DNA of 64,000 nucleotides. It comes from Seiridium cupressi. Lineage: Eukaryota > Ascomycota > Sordariomycetes > Amphisphaeriales > Sporocadaceae. The notes below the pieces were generated by a model. The model ran no database searches and had not been told where the DNA came from. It saw only the letters and a list, made by a program, of their open reading frames with translations. Shown one piece after another: positions 10,288 to 22,074 of the stretch. Positions within the stretch are counted from its first letter, which is position 1; each line of letters begins with the position of its first letter. The stretch spans positions 206,664-270,663 of the forward strand of contig JARVKI010000062.1 in assembly GCA_036674765.1 (NCBI GenBank), in the 5' to 3' direction. The position numbers were made by a program, and so were the translations under genes.

Positions 10288-11630
10288 GGTATTGGTTTCG
10301 TTTGATTTCCCGCAGCACACATATAAGGCACCAACAGAGGCTTGACTGGTCTTATACCAGAAGGGGGATCAAAATTCAAAAACGGACCGAGTTCCGCTTT
10401 CCTACGAATATAGGATAGTACCAAGGCGGTGCGTGTTACGACATTGGCTTATCACCAATCATTTGAGGAAAATATAAGGGCCGTCCCACGACCGCTACCT
10501 AAACAGGAAATGATGTTTGCCTCGGGATCATTGACAAGGGGCCTAAGATATATTTCCCTCCAATACCCCGCCAAGACGTTACTATTTGTGCGGGGGCCGA
10601 GGCGCAACTCCTAAGGTGATCTATTAATGCCAGGCCAGAATTCTCCACTTCTCGTTTCGATGATACGGTGGAGTTGCATGGTGTCCACAAGCCGCCCCAG
10701 GTGGATTAAAATATTCAGAGCATGAGCCTACAACTGCGAGCTGGAAAAATATGACTGATGGGACACCTACATCCGGTCTCTCTACGTTAGGCGAGTTTGC
10801 TAGAGTGAGGGGGGCTGACTGCACTGATCCCAACATCGTTTACACGACTTCGTCCCTATCATCTACTTTTCCACGGGGGAATGTTCTCGTTACTAGATCT
10901 ATGTCAAGTGAAAGAGATTGTTGCATAATAATGGATTTGACACTGACGAGTAAGAGCCAGATTACCTTCGACGAATATCTGACCCTCGGGGCCAAGCGTG
11001 CATTTGTTGAGCGACATGATAGACTGTTAATGTTTCTGTGCCGTGAGTAGTGAACCGACGAACACTTTCTCGAATTTCCAACCTATTGAATTGTCCTGGA
11101 GGCTGTGTTCTGAGACTTCTAGTTTTTGAAAGAGGCCGAAACGGAAGATACGATAGGGTAGTTGTAAGTTCGCACCAAAAAACTGCTAGAATTCACATTA
11201 CGCCTCCCGACCGGAATGATCACGGAATTATCGTCTACCTTGTCGTACTGTGATAGATAAGTTCCTTCGTTTGCTCTCCGCAACAACCTTTGAGCAGGAT
11301 GTACGCACCCAGAGTTACTGTTACCAATCAGTGTTCAACTAAGCCCCGTGCGGGAGATTTCCATAGATTGGAATCGTTGCTGGAATTGATATAGAACAAA
11401 TCCAACGGAGACGGCCGTACACAGGGGTGTTGCAGTCATATCCCGAATTGGCGATGACGCAGCACGCCTTACTTCTCTTTCTGACGTCATCAATATTCAC
11501 CAATCTTGCGCCCTGTATTTGCACAAGACTCTCTGCGATCGAATTTTCATAGTACAATAGTCATTTGTTAGGACCCCCGAAAAGGAAGCCAGTCGGCTCG
11601 AGATACAAAACGCTCTACTGCGCATCGAAA
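10288..11630. other. Intergenic, no gene seen
   Basis: This is the upstream region shared by the beta-helix gene (leftward) and the FAD-linked oxidase (rightward), 1.3 kb. ORFs at 10751-11050 and 11050-11253 have no recognisable domain. It probably holds both promoters. Confidence 0.55.
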
Positions 11631-13396
11631 ATGGACTGCATCGTCCGCTTCTTCCCCAAGCTAGTGTCTATTGCTTTGTATATTCTCGTGGTTCAGTCCT
11701 ATGGATATCTTAACATTACAGATGAGCTTGGCCCTTTGCTATCTTCGGAGGCAGAAATTGTATTCCCAGGCTCTGTTGAATTCCTGGTCGCCACAGATAG
11801 GGACAATGAACAAGACCCGCCTACCTTTTCAGTGGTTGTGGAGGTAGCAACGGAGAGTGATGTGCAGGAAACAGTGAGTCTCTGCTAATACTGAACTCGA
11901 GCATAAGCTCATGGAAAGCAGGTGCGATATGCCAATCGGCACGCAATAGCCTTCGTGGCCACGACTGGATTGCATGGTGGAACTACAACGTTAGGAAAAC
12001 TACAACAGGGGATAAACATCAGAATGAGGAAGATGAACTGTACTTCCATTGCTGCAGATGGCTACAGTGCCACGTTCGGAGGCGGTATCCTCGGGCTTGA
12101 AGTGAAGAATGATCTGTGGGCGGTAGCAAAAGAGACGGGTATGCGAAAGCAAGGAGCCATCAGTAAGACCATGGACTAACTGATAACAGTTACTGGGTCT
12201 TGTGAATGTGTCAGCTTGGTAGGGCCGCTCCTTGGTGGACGGTATGGATATCTGCAAGGCTTCTACGGTCTTATCTCTGATAACCTCATCTCGGCGCGTC
12301 TGGTACTCGGAAATGGAGACGCAATTTCCGTCTCAGCTAAGGAAAATCCCGGTACGTCCGGGCGTAAAAAGGTTGCCTTTTCTTCGTTTTAGTCCGCTTG
12401 CTCAGTCATACAGATCTCTTTTGGGCTCTTCAGGGAGCAGGCCATAACTTTGGAATTACCACTCAGGTCGAAACCCGCATATATGACGTCCCGTCGGATA
12501 ACTGGGCTTATGCACAGTTTATGTTTACTCATGATAAGGTTGAGGATGTCTTTGCTCAGTTAAACAACTGGACGATGGATGGGACAAAACATATGCCTGT
12601 CGAGTTCATAAACAAAAATATCTTCGCGCGCATTCCGCCAATTGATGCTGATAATGTAAGTCGTGCGGCAATCATCGAGTGTTTCGAGTCTACTGCTGAT
12701 AATCCCACAGGCGGTGATAATCTGCAATATTTTCTATCGAGGCACGAGTGTTGTTCCAGCTCGTTACACGGCGCCGTTGTTGGCCATCGGTCCTGTGACT
12801 ACAGCAAAGAATGTGACAGACTATCCCGGACTAGCCGTCATTGACGGAACGAATATGGACAATACTGTGTGTCAGCAGCACGACGCCGCCAACATGATGT
12901 TTCCAATCAGCGTAAAGTCATACAATATCCAGGCTCAACGTACCACATTTGATACCTTTAATACTTTCACAGCGGATTCGACGTTTTCCAACTCAGCCGT
13001 CCTCTTCGAAGCATACTCGACGGAGGCGGTGAAGTCTGTGAAGAGCGAGAGCAGCGCGTTTCCCCATCGCGCAGACAACATTTTAATGTATAACGATAAT
13101 CATCTGCCTATTACTCCTAATCACCGCTAATGCCTCCTAGAACACCAGTCATTAGCTACGCCGTTAATAAAACGTTAGATGACAAAAGTATTGAATTCGG
13201 GAATGGGTTGCGTCAAGCGTTGCATGCGGCTGATCGCAGCACCGAGCTGCACGCGTATGTGAACTACGCCCATGGTGATGAGACTCTACAGGAGGTCTAC
13301 GGATTCGAGGCGTGGCGACTGGCGCGACTACAAACGTTGAAGGAGAAATATGATCCCATGAACCGGTTCGGGTTCTACACTCCGATCCACGCATAG
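11631..13396 (+). CDS. Secreted FAD-linked oxidase (PCMH-type, BBE-like), six exons
   Basis: Such berberine-bridge-type enzymes oxidise sugars or secondary metabolites with bicovalent FAD. The gene is join(11631..11873, 11922..12138, 12190..12351, 12414..12655, 12711..13087, 13141..13396), giving 498 residues. All five introns (48-62 nt) have GT-AG ends and fit the frame. Exon 1 carries a signal peptide (MDCIVRFFPKLVSIALYILV). The FAD domain shows the His loop TTGLHGGTTTLGK and the Cys loop GSCECVSLVGPLLGGRYG, then LQGFYGLISDNL, ENPDLFWALQGAGHNFGI and, at the C-terminus, the BBE motif AYVNYAHGDETLQEVYG with YDPMNRFGFY. It looks intact. The His loop differs from the common SGGHG form. The substrate is unknown. 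Confidence 0.9.
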
Positions 13397-13790
13397 GAAC
13401 TCTCTAACTTTCGCCGTGGCATATAACGTATTCATATAATTACGTGGCCTTGCCGGTCTTCCGTTGATTGAGATCTTTTGTGGGACCATATTCGAAGACG
13501 GCCTGCGGTAGTTTTCCTGAGGTACAGATATTGGCAGTGCGGAGGCGATGCGGAGGCAATGCGGGGTCATATCAATAAGAGCAGCACACTGATTAGGACA
13601 CTCAATCATTTAGGTGCAGGTGACAAATGTGGTAGTATAGCCTACCAAGTGTGATGCCATTTGGGCCAGGGATAGATCGATAAGCATTTGAAGAATACTT
13701 AACAAGCTCACGTTCCCTGTACCGTGACTTTTGTAACGTCTTCAGCGGCGGCCTGTATGAGCATCTTGATCGAAATTTGCAATGGATACG
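13397..13790. other. Intergenic, no gene seen
   Basis: These 394 bp lie between the convergent FAD-linked oxidase and the broken HET gene. No gene or notable repeat was seen. Confidence 0.55.
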
Positions 13791-16654
13791 TTAGATTATG
13801 TAGAAATTATGTCTCGTGGCTTGCACCTCTGAATTCTGCATAAGAATTCCGGTCCGGAATGATTGGTCCTCGTGAACCACCCCTTTCCTAGCTTCAGAGA
13901 TAGAGTATGACAGCGTTGGTTCGGGCGTATTGGCTAGAGACATGACTTCTTTGTGAATCAAATCTTTGGGGACAGGTCCAGAGAGGCTAGCCTGGGAGTT
14001 CACGGCATCGACAGCTTCTCCGGCCATCAAGCCATGGACGAAGCATTCTCCGACTAGACGGTAGCCATTATGCGTCTTAGCGGGTGGGTCATGATTCTTC
14101 GGACACAACGATGTTCCCATGCTTGTCTGGTCTACTTCATCTCCTGTGAGAGGCCGCAATAGGAATGGCACCTTTCCCCCAGAAAGCACCGCGACGATAT
14201 CGCCTTCGCGCACTATGTCCGGTGCCAAACCCAAGTATCCGTTCAGTGTTAGAAAAAGCCGGCGTCGCTCACAAACAGTGATAGTGCTCTCCAGGAAATT
14301 GTGTGCTTGTCCGCAGAACGCATCTGACCTTGTTCGGAGCCAGCCATGCAAGTGCCGATGGCGCTTGAAAATTGGACCGAGATCTCGCTTGGGCAGTGGT
14401 TTGATTCCATCCGCCATCAGACCTACGATTTCTTCATCTTCTGACAAATCCAAGGATTCTTCCAGTGGAAAGCCTTCTGGACTGCCTGAAATTGCAGTCC
14501 CGTCGGACTCTGGCAAATGTTGTCCGCCGCTGCTGACTCGTGGTAGCGTTCGTGAAGAGCAAGAAGATAAGTAGAGAAACCAGACAAAGATGTCTCGGCT
14601 TCGAAGCTTGTCAACGAGCCGTAAGTATTTCTTCCAGCAACTAAAGTGTGAGAAAGGAGCTTAAGACCAATTTCCGACGCGAAGAAAGGACCCATGTGCT
14701 GGGATCCTAGCAGACTGGTGTCTACCGCGTGCCACATGTACTTCCCCGTGTAACCCACTGTCCCGACTGTAATTCCTTCAGCCTGAAGTACTTGCGGCGA
14801 GACACTGTCGGAGTCACCGAATAGGTGAAGGGGCAAGCCTCTTGAGGCAGCAAAGGAGTCACTTGTGTCCCATGGAAGTAAAGTGCTGCGATACACAGAG
14901 TCCCACTGTGGTACCCAGGATGGCAGCGAAGTGCTATTGTGCAGAAACCAATCCAAGCCAAGTGTTTCCTCGCCTGCAGCGAACTCGGAGCTATGTTGCA
15001 AACTAGATAGGATGGCTAGGCTGTTTGTCGACTGGATTTCCTTCCAGGCCACACGGTTCCATAATATATCCGATTCAATGCTGTAGTCAACTGGCATAAA
15101 AAGGGAGCCATGTTCTGGATCATTGTCCGTGGTCTTGATTCCCAGCAGGCCGTACAGTCGGTCCCGTGGATCTGTCACTCCAAGCTGCCGCGTCAGTCGA
15201 AGTAGTTGAGTCACGGATGCTGGCGGCGATGGCAAGTCGCTTGATCGTGACATGCGGAACATATGATAGGCATTGTAGACACCCCCTATTCCCATATGAT
15301 CACATATGTTTTGATAACTAGTCCGAAGGATACTTGCAGCCAAGCCGACCCAACGCCAATCGATTTCGACCTGACCCCAGCAGACCACCGCAGATTGCGC
15401 GAGGAAAGCTTCTTGGAGAACCCATACTCGCCAGAACCAGTCCTTCTTGAACAAGTCTGCTATGGAAAGCCAGAAACGGGACTTATACGCCGCATGGAGA
15501 GATGAGTCAATACCGCTGTCGGGCTCCGTAAGCTCCGGCCCTCTATACTTGTACCGAGATTCCTGGGCATGAAAGGTCTGCTCTTCATTCTCGGGTACAA
15601 CACCATCGAGATATATGCATACCAACTGCTTCCACATATCATCTTGATCTTCAAGTGCTCTAGCCTGTGAAGGCACCTCCTGAAAGATATCGAACTCGGT
15701 GGCTTTCTTGGCCGAATCAGGAGCAACACTATGAACGCGGTAGAAGGCATGCTCCACGTTGGCTTTCGTCTCCTGCCACCGGTTGACAACGTCGCACACG
15801 GCCCCAAATGCCCTTTACGCCCTGATACCCTCCATGTCGTCTGAGGTGCTCACATACTGGCAAGTCGTATGATCCCAGAAGCTTCGAGCAATTTGGTCTT
15901 TCTGGCCAAGCCAGATAATGACACGCGCTGCTCTGGTGTATATCATGTTCATTAAAGTGACCTGATGTCCACGCTCGCGCTCATCATCTTGGTTGATGCA
16001 TATTGCATCGGCCCACAATAATAGTGGGTGGGTGTCAGATCTCATATGCTCTAGCGCACCATACAAGTTGCCTTGAATTACCTTGTTGTGGCCGTTGCAC
16101 CGAATGAAATATTGCTTCTCGACCAGTTCGCCCGTTTCAGAGACTGTCAGCGTTCCCCCCATTCCCCAAACATACGACAGTGCTTGGTAATCCATATGTT
16201 TGTATCTTAGATCAAGATAGTGAAACGTGCAATCAATCAAATCTTCTTTTTTTCCAGGATGTATCTCTAGGATGCGGATTGTCTGGCCACTGCAGAGAGG
16301 CTGATATGGGGCCTCCTTCACCAAAGCAAGCTCTGACAAATAGTGTGCGACTTGCTCGGGTACAGCAGCTCTCGTATCGTTCCCATGTCCTGTCATTTTA
16401 CGAGCATCTGGCGTTGCGGAATTCTCCGCGGAATCCACCGAATCAGATATCGTAGTCTTAGACAATGGCGGCCACACCATTTTCGAGTGGCCTCTTGTTT
16501 GCGACATATAATGCGGCACTGTCCTTATATCAGTAGTCGCTCGAAGCCTTCCAGGAAGTAGAAACAGACAATTAGACCGAGTGTTTGTGAAAACCGCCTC
16601 CCTGGCAACGCGACGATTGTGCGCTCTCTCGAATATCCTTTCCATTTTCAACAA
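13791..16654 (-). pseudogene. HET-domain protein, broken by TAA and frameshift
   Basis: This is a full-length HET protein spread over three ORFs. Segment 1 (16654-15815) has LCSGQTIRILEIHPG, YQALSYVWGM, LLLWADAICINQDDERE and RVIIWLGQ. It stops at TAA 15815-15817. Segment 2 resumes in the same frame right after the stop (FGAVCDVVNRWQETK) and includes WFWRVWVLQEAFLAQ and DPRDRLYGLLGI, typical of the HET mid-region. In 14423-14516 segment 2 and a shifted frame are both open, and segment 3 continues there with RRRLFLTLNGYLGLAP, GECFVHGLMAGE and a tail. CAA to TAA is one C-to-T change in CpA context. No GT-AG intron explains the second break, so a small indel is likely. The start is uncertain: several Met codons lie in the first 110 residues. 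Confidence 0.82.
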
Positions 16655-16784
16655 ATGTTCGGAACGTGTTCAAAGGTGCATCCGCTAAGAAACAATTGGT
16701 CACCGGAGCGTCAGCGGAACTAAAAGTCGGAGAGTATGCTAGTTAGTGGACAATTTTGAAATAATGCGAAGTTGTATGTTCCAG

Positions 16785-18940
16785 CTATATTGACCCCGCT
16801 CTTGGAGAAATCGCATGATTACATAACAGCGAGGGGTCATCTCCTATCATTGAAACCTCAGTGGACCATGGTGCGCGAATTCGGAAGGTTATCGCGATAA
16901 TCGAGTCGTGTGATACCGCACTCGCATCACGAGAAAAAGCATGGTATTGATTGAGATGCGTTAAGTCCACCATCCACCACTCCCAATCCTTCACGAGCTC
17001 TCTGGAGTCGACACCCCCATAAGCTAAAGGTTTGTGCGGACCCTCGTAATGTAATACTTGCCCTCCGATGCACTCACTGAAGCTCACCTTGATTTGCTGT
17101 TCGAGGTAGAATTGGTCGTATTGAGAATCCAGAGCTTGAGTCAAATTGGGTACATTGCCTTGGGGGTGAAGCGTCTCCCACGGTCTTGTGTACACGCGGC
17201 CTTTGCAACCCTTCAGTGTGAGCAATAATGCGTCCAGACGGGCCGTCAACTTTTCGCCGTCGTAGCCCGGTATGTTCCGACCTTGGCCATATATACTTGT
17301 GCTTTGGTTTGGGTCCGTCTGTACTTTCGTAAGTTTCCCTGTGCACCGAGCGATACTTGATTGAAGCTGTCAAACACCTTAAGATCGAACAGCTCGTGCT
17401 TGTTAGTGCACCACACGGTGTATGAGCGGTCAAAAGCTTCGGGTACGACCCGCACGTGCGTATAAGTGTTTTTGGGCAAATCTGGGATCATTGTTAGTCT
17501 TTCGACTCCAATCATGGTGTGATGAGGAATCTCGAGGTCATGCTCAGAGACATACAAGATGTTGCCCAGTTAGAAATCGTTCCCTCCATAATACCGTCTC
17601 CCCAATATTCGACATTAACATGCTCCGATTTCTCGGTAGCTTGGTAATGTAAGTCTGCTGTTACAGGTATCGGTTCACCATCGAAGTCGTCATGCAAGGT
17701 GATGTTCGCTAGAGTGAACAGGGTGGGGACAATGTCTCGTGTGTGGTAGGTTGGTTATAGACGGCGCCCTTGACGATTCCTGGACCGCGTACAACAAATG
17801 GCACATTGATATCTTCTTCAACACACGTTGTCTTTCCGGGAGGCAGCCGATGCTGACCGATGTGGAAACCGTTGTCTGATGTATAGATGATGTACGTGTT
17901 GTCCAGGATATTCAATTCCTCCAATCGAGTGACAATACTATCCACTAGCTCATCTGAGGTCTGAAGAGATTGGATACGCCTCTGGTAGAAGAGGTCGACG
18001 TAAGACACTTCTGTGGAATTGAGTTTGGGTAGTGTAGCCCAATAACCAGCTCCACCATTCTAACTCGCAACGTTAGTGGCTTCATTCTGCGTCCAGACTA
18101 GCCTAGTCAGTAGACTTACTCTGAGCTTGTTAAAAGACGGCGATCAAGGTGCCGTTATGTTCTGGAAGAGCTTCGCATGTCTTTTGGCCGGGGTTGGCAG
18201 GAGAAACTGGCCGGAGAGAGATGGCTTCATTTCTGCGTGAGGTACGATAGAAGTTACACCGATAAAGAATGGCTCATCAGCCGCAGCAGCGATATCCAAG
18301 GACTCTAGTGCCGTATTGGCCACGACATCCGTGGAATAGTTTCCAGTTAGGTAGCGATAAGTGGCATTATTTCTTGGCATAGAGGCATTATAGTACCAAT
18401 ACGTCTGTGGGTCTATGAAAACTGATATTTCGAGTTAGCCGGACATTTCGAATATTATATATAGATCAAGGGAGTTGCACTCATAGTCTGTGTCGTTCCA
18501 TCTTCCATCTAGCAGGATATGGGCTGTTGTACGTTGTCGACGAAAAACCGTCCATCAGCTTGCCGGTGTAATAGGTGCCGTACACCGCCTGTTCCAACGA
18601 AACCGGTAAATACTTCTCGTACAGCCTGTTGTTGATAAATTGCTGGTAGCCTCCGTACGGGAGTGACACGTCGGTGACATTGGGCAGATTTCCCAGTGAG
18701 GAGAGAGACTCGAGAAGGACAGCCAAGTGAAACTGTACAGAAATGCTTGTTAAATGTCGTGCCATCGTCTGCGAGGTGCTTCTTGACTAACGGCATATAA
18801 TCCAAGGAGCTGAGATGCAAGTCTTGGTCATCTATCATGATGAAAACAAAATTGGGCTTGGTGTTGATTTGTGCGCTGGCTACCGCGGCAGATCCGAGGG
18901 CAGATGCACCCAGCCAGACAACACGCTTGATCGGTACCAT
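16785..18940 (-). pseudogene. Secreted arylsulfatase, multiply broken
   Basis: Arylsulfatases hydrolyse sulfate esters, with a formylglycine made from the Cys in CxPxR. The frame starts at ATG 18940 with a signal peptide (MVPIKRVVWLGASALGSAAV), then NFVFIMIDDQD (metal site) and an intact sulfatase signature GCPSRVSLLTGK. Breaks follow: a frameshift at about 18685 just after GKSA, where the family continues into NVTDVSLPYGGY; a 7-bp tandem duplication AGATGGA near 18505-18518; TGA at 18144-18146; a frameshift in a CA-rich run near 17740; and another in about 17290-17390. Two introns remain readable: 18060-18119 (GTAAGT) and 17482-17555 (GTATGT, branch CTAAC). The late family block GYDGEKLTARLDALLLTLK and FYLEQQIKVSFSECIGG is still recognisable. 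The gene cannot be functional as read. Confidence 0.85.
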
Positions 18941-19343
18941 TGCTGCGATATGCGTTCCGTGTGGTTGCCCCAGGAAGCGGGCAAGGGCGATCCTGTCGGA
19001 TATGGAAGAAATGTTTGCTATATATTTATTCACGGCGTTCCAACACACGGAACCTACCGAGACTCCAGGACTATGACATGCTTAAGACCGTAAACAATCC
19101 ATGCCGTTTTTCTTCCACTATGGGCAGTGGGGTCTGTTATGGCCGAAGCCCGATGACACCACCGCCGGGGTTCCACAAGGTTGATGAGGTAAGCGGCATT
19201 AACTTGGAGCTTGTATCTGCGAAACCGTTTAAGCTACTTTGGGGTAACATTTGGTAAACTAGACACTGTGAAGTAACTGAATATGGTAGTAGTAAGCTCA
19301 TCCGGTATGGTGGATGTCATCAGTTGCGAGATCAAATAGTACC
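18941..19343. other. Intergenic, no gene seen
   Basis: This lies upstream of the broken arylsulfatase. Overlapping short ORFs on the plus strand are antisense to its first exon and have no recognisable domain. Confidence 0.5.
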
Positions 19344-19450
19344 CACCTGATGCGCCACGAAGTGGCTAGCAGGTGTGGCTGGAGGGGATAGCCCCTTTGG
19401 GGCTATCATGGTGACACAACGGGAGGGCATTTATGCCCGTTTGAACCACC
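19344..19450. other. Cluster of three perfect stem-loops
   Basis: Hairpin 1 (19344-19375): CACCTG pairs with CAGGTG outside, and GCCAC-GAA-GTGGC inside. Hairpin 2 (19387-19407): GATAGCCCC-TTT-GGGGCTATC, a perfect 9-bp stem. Hairpin 3 (19418-19441): GGGCAT-TT-ATGCCC with AACG/CGTT flanks, and GGTG (19410-19413) pairs with CACC (19447-19450) outside it. No long ORF crosses it. It may be a structured RNA, a small inverted-repeat element or the fold of a mobile-element end. I do not recognise a known ribozyme core. No strand can be assigned. Confidence 0.45.
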
Positions 19451-19995
19451 AAAAGTTGTTTTGAATTCTGGATCTTAATTTTACTCTTCATATTGAACAG
19501 ATAAAAAGCGTGTTTTCTTGACAAAATCAGCTCCCAGCATAAATCTTATAAGCGATGAGTTACATCAGTCTTTCGAACAACCTGAATGATCTGTTAACAT
19601 GTTTTGCAACTGTGACCAGCGGAAATGTGCCTGTCTGAGACCCCCCAGCATCTCCGCATCTATCTTTAGTGGGAAGCACCTCATTTGTACCCTGTGATGT
19701 TGCCATACTTGACCAATCACGACCCACCGTTTCGTCACCCCTCTCTTGAACTTTGCTGGTCAAAGTGAGCGTGCCCGTGCAGCTGCCTGAGCGGCCGAAC
19801 CGTCAAGATTTAGCACACTGCCCTACATTTCGTCCATCTTTCCCCGCTCTTCAACCACATCTAACCTCTCGCAACGTTCACATCTACTCACCTTGTCCCG
19901 CTACTTCTTGAGCACGGGTTAGTATACACAATCTTTCTTGACGATACAGTGTTGACCTTGTGCAGCACTTTCATAAGTCCACGTACCAATACAAG

Positions 19996-20070
19996 ATGTG
20001 TCCGAATTGCAGGATCTGCGGCAACAACCCAGGCGCCACCAAATGTGGTGGTTGCGGGTGTTCCAAATAA
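19996..20070 (+). CDS. Small cysteine-rich metallothionein-like peptide
   Basis: This 24-codon ORF has Cys at residues 2, 5, 8, 17, 20 and 22, spaced CxxCxxC and CxxCxC, with a Gly/Asn/Lys filler and a C-terminal Ser-Lys. That is six Cys in 24 residues and no aromatic residue, the composition of short fungal copper metallothioneins, which chelate Cu/Zn/Cd ions in the cytosol. A plausible 5'-UTR intron lies upstream (19918-19965, GTTAGT, branch TTGACC, TGCAG), and the leader before it is pyrimidine-rich. The ORF does not overlap any other supported gene. The spacing differs from the well-known seven-Cys fungal form, so a chance ORF cannot be excluded. Confidence 0.5.
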   Translation: MCPNCRICGNNPGATKCGGCGCSK

Positions 20071-20775
20071 GACTATCAACTCACCGTTGTGGGCTGAACA
20101 TTATTTGGTGCGCTGAATGCTGGGTTTCACGACAACCACGGGGATCCCCACCTGGGCCAGGACCCTCGTGTACCCCGTTCTTTTCGATAATTGTTAGGTT
20201 TTTAGTTCTTGCTTCGGGGAACATATAGCTAGGCCTCGGTTGTTTGAGCGTATTGGCTCTGGGATGAGAGGGTGCAGTTTATAAATCCTGCCCGCAAACG
20301 TATTTTGGACCTTCATCAAATTTAATTGAAGAATATAAGCTGTAGCTGTGGGGCAGTCCTTTGAATATGCTGATATCCTTTTGACGGCAATAGATCATGT
20401 CTAACGAGCCGAGCGTGCTCAGCCTGGAGGCAACAGAGTTGCACCGGCAGTTGTTTGAATACGAGTTGGCGGACAATACGAGTGAAATAATCGAGCTCCC
20501 TCCACGGACAAGGACTTAATGCCCTCTGACTACATTCATTTGACTAGGTTATCTGTTTCTCTATCTGCTCCTGCCAGATCGGATCGCCTTGAAACCAATG
20601 CAAGTTCATCTGCATTATTATTGCCAAGGGCCTGGCTAGTTATAGTAACAGGGTTCTCCAGCAAGGTAACAGTATCCGGGGAGAATTTAAACCATGTTTA
20701 CCCGCATAAAGATCCCGATCTTCCACATAAGCTTCCAAGCTACAAACAGAATGAAGCCATTTAGGTCTAGCCGTC
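20071..20775. other. Intergenic, no gene seen
   Basis: These 705 bp lie between the cysteine-rich ORF and the next remnant. The short ORFs have no recognisable domain. Confidence 0.5.
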
Positions 20776-21153
20776 ATGGAAACGTTTTGGAAATTGGTGA
20801 TTGCGTTTGCTCTCACGAAAGCTTCTCGGTCAATATCCTCAAGTACACCGAGTCTTTCCGACCGAGTTCAGTACTACGATAATCTTTATACTACCGCGTT
20901 AGAAGGTCAGTCTTCGATTCTTCAGGATGTTCTGTCAACGGCTTCGACAACACTCGGTAGCCAGTCCCAGACGCTCTTGGCTTCTGGATCCCCCGTGTTT
21001 TTATACGAATCTGGCGAAGGAGACAAAAACTAGTATTTCTCAAGCATTCCCGCACTCAACATGGGTGATCTTAACTTCACGATGCCTGGGTGGGAAGTCT
21101 ATCGTGGTCACATGTCTCTCGCCAGCTGTCAGATGGGTTATGCAACAGAGTGA
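20776..21153 (+). pseudogene. Unrecognised gene remnant with in-frame TAG
   Basis: ATG 20776 opens a reading with a hydrophobic start (METFWKLVIAFALT), then a Ser/Thr/Leu-rich helix-like part (SILQDVLSTASTTLGSQSQ) and SPVFLYESGEGDKN. It ends at TAG 21031-21033. The same frame continues, equally protein-like, through YFSSIPALNMGDLNF and MPGWEVYRGHMSLASCQMGY to TGA 21151-21153. CAG to TAG is again the simplest lesion. I do not know the family. Further protein-like pieces downstream (a segment near 21472-21546 and the fragment at 22075-22257) may belong to the same decayed gene. Confidence 0.4.
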
Positions 21154-21263
21154 AAGGTCACGAAGATGATGATAGTTTCTAGATAGGTAGGATACAGACT
21201 GATCTCTGCCCTTCAACCAATATGGGTTGCCGCCCCTTGATATCTGCGGCGCAGGCACTGAGC

Positions 21264-21287
21264 CAGCGCCGCACCTTCGCGGCGCTG
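21264..21287. other. Perfect GC-rich hairpin
   Basis: CAGCGCCGC and GCGGCGCTG form a 9-bp perfect stem around the loop ACCTTC. More GC-rich imperfect copies of the AGCGCTGC theme follow within 30 bp. It lies inside the decayed-gene region; its function is unknown. Confidence 0.4.
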
Positions 21288-22074
21288 TCTCAGCGCTGCA
21301 TTGGTACTGTATCAATCCCTTCGGCCCGGGTCTCATCCCTTACTAGGGGTTTCACGCTATCTGTGCGCTGCGTCAGCGCAGGTGCTACATTCGCGTCTGA
21401 CACCAGCAACGTGCTCGACTTCGCAGCACACAGATTCTCTAGCCAAAAATTGGCAGGACACTAATGGAAACCCTACCGTATGGGCCGCTAAATTTGGGAA
21501 GAGGCTCTCCAACGCCATCCGCCAGGCCAATGCGGTGACGACCTAGCGGACCCGTATATGGGCATTGCGCATTCGGGGCGGGTTTACATCATTGTTTTGT
21601 GGCCATGGATAGCCTACCCGGCTTCCATGTTGCTTTCCGGCTCAGCAGTCGTCGTTTTTAATCGTATTCTCGACAATTTGGGCGCCAACGGGGTCATTGG
21701 GGAAATGGCAGCCTGAGCCTGCTGCTTGCAAGGGCCGACGACCAGATCATACAAGCTGCAGAGGCCTCCCCACAGGAGATGCTCATCTCGTCTCCTGGCC
21801 AAAATACAGTTTATTTGTAGAAAGAAATGATGATGGTTGCGCATTTAGAAAAGTGTCGCGAAGCAAATCGTACATTTTTTGCTCAACAGCTCTAGGTCCC
21901 CGTTCGAGCCTACAATTGCCTTACTTTGACTTCGAGCTTTAGTAGAAGCCCGTAGGTGGGTACTATTACAATCATTGAAATGATAAACACAGAATGGTTT
22001 CTTTCTTTCTCAAATTGCAACAATACCAAGTGTAATTTAATAAGAGTGCAGAAGTGTCCGACTGAGGGTAACAG

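Noticed and set aside
19344..19375. Hammerhead ribozyme suggested by CTGATG and GAA near stems
   Set aside because: The conserved CUGANGA and GAAA core is not present in the right order around the stems.
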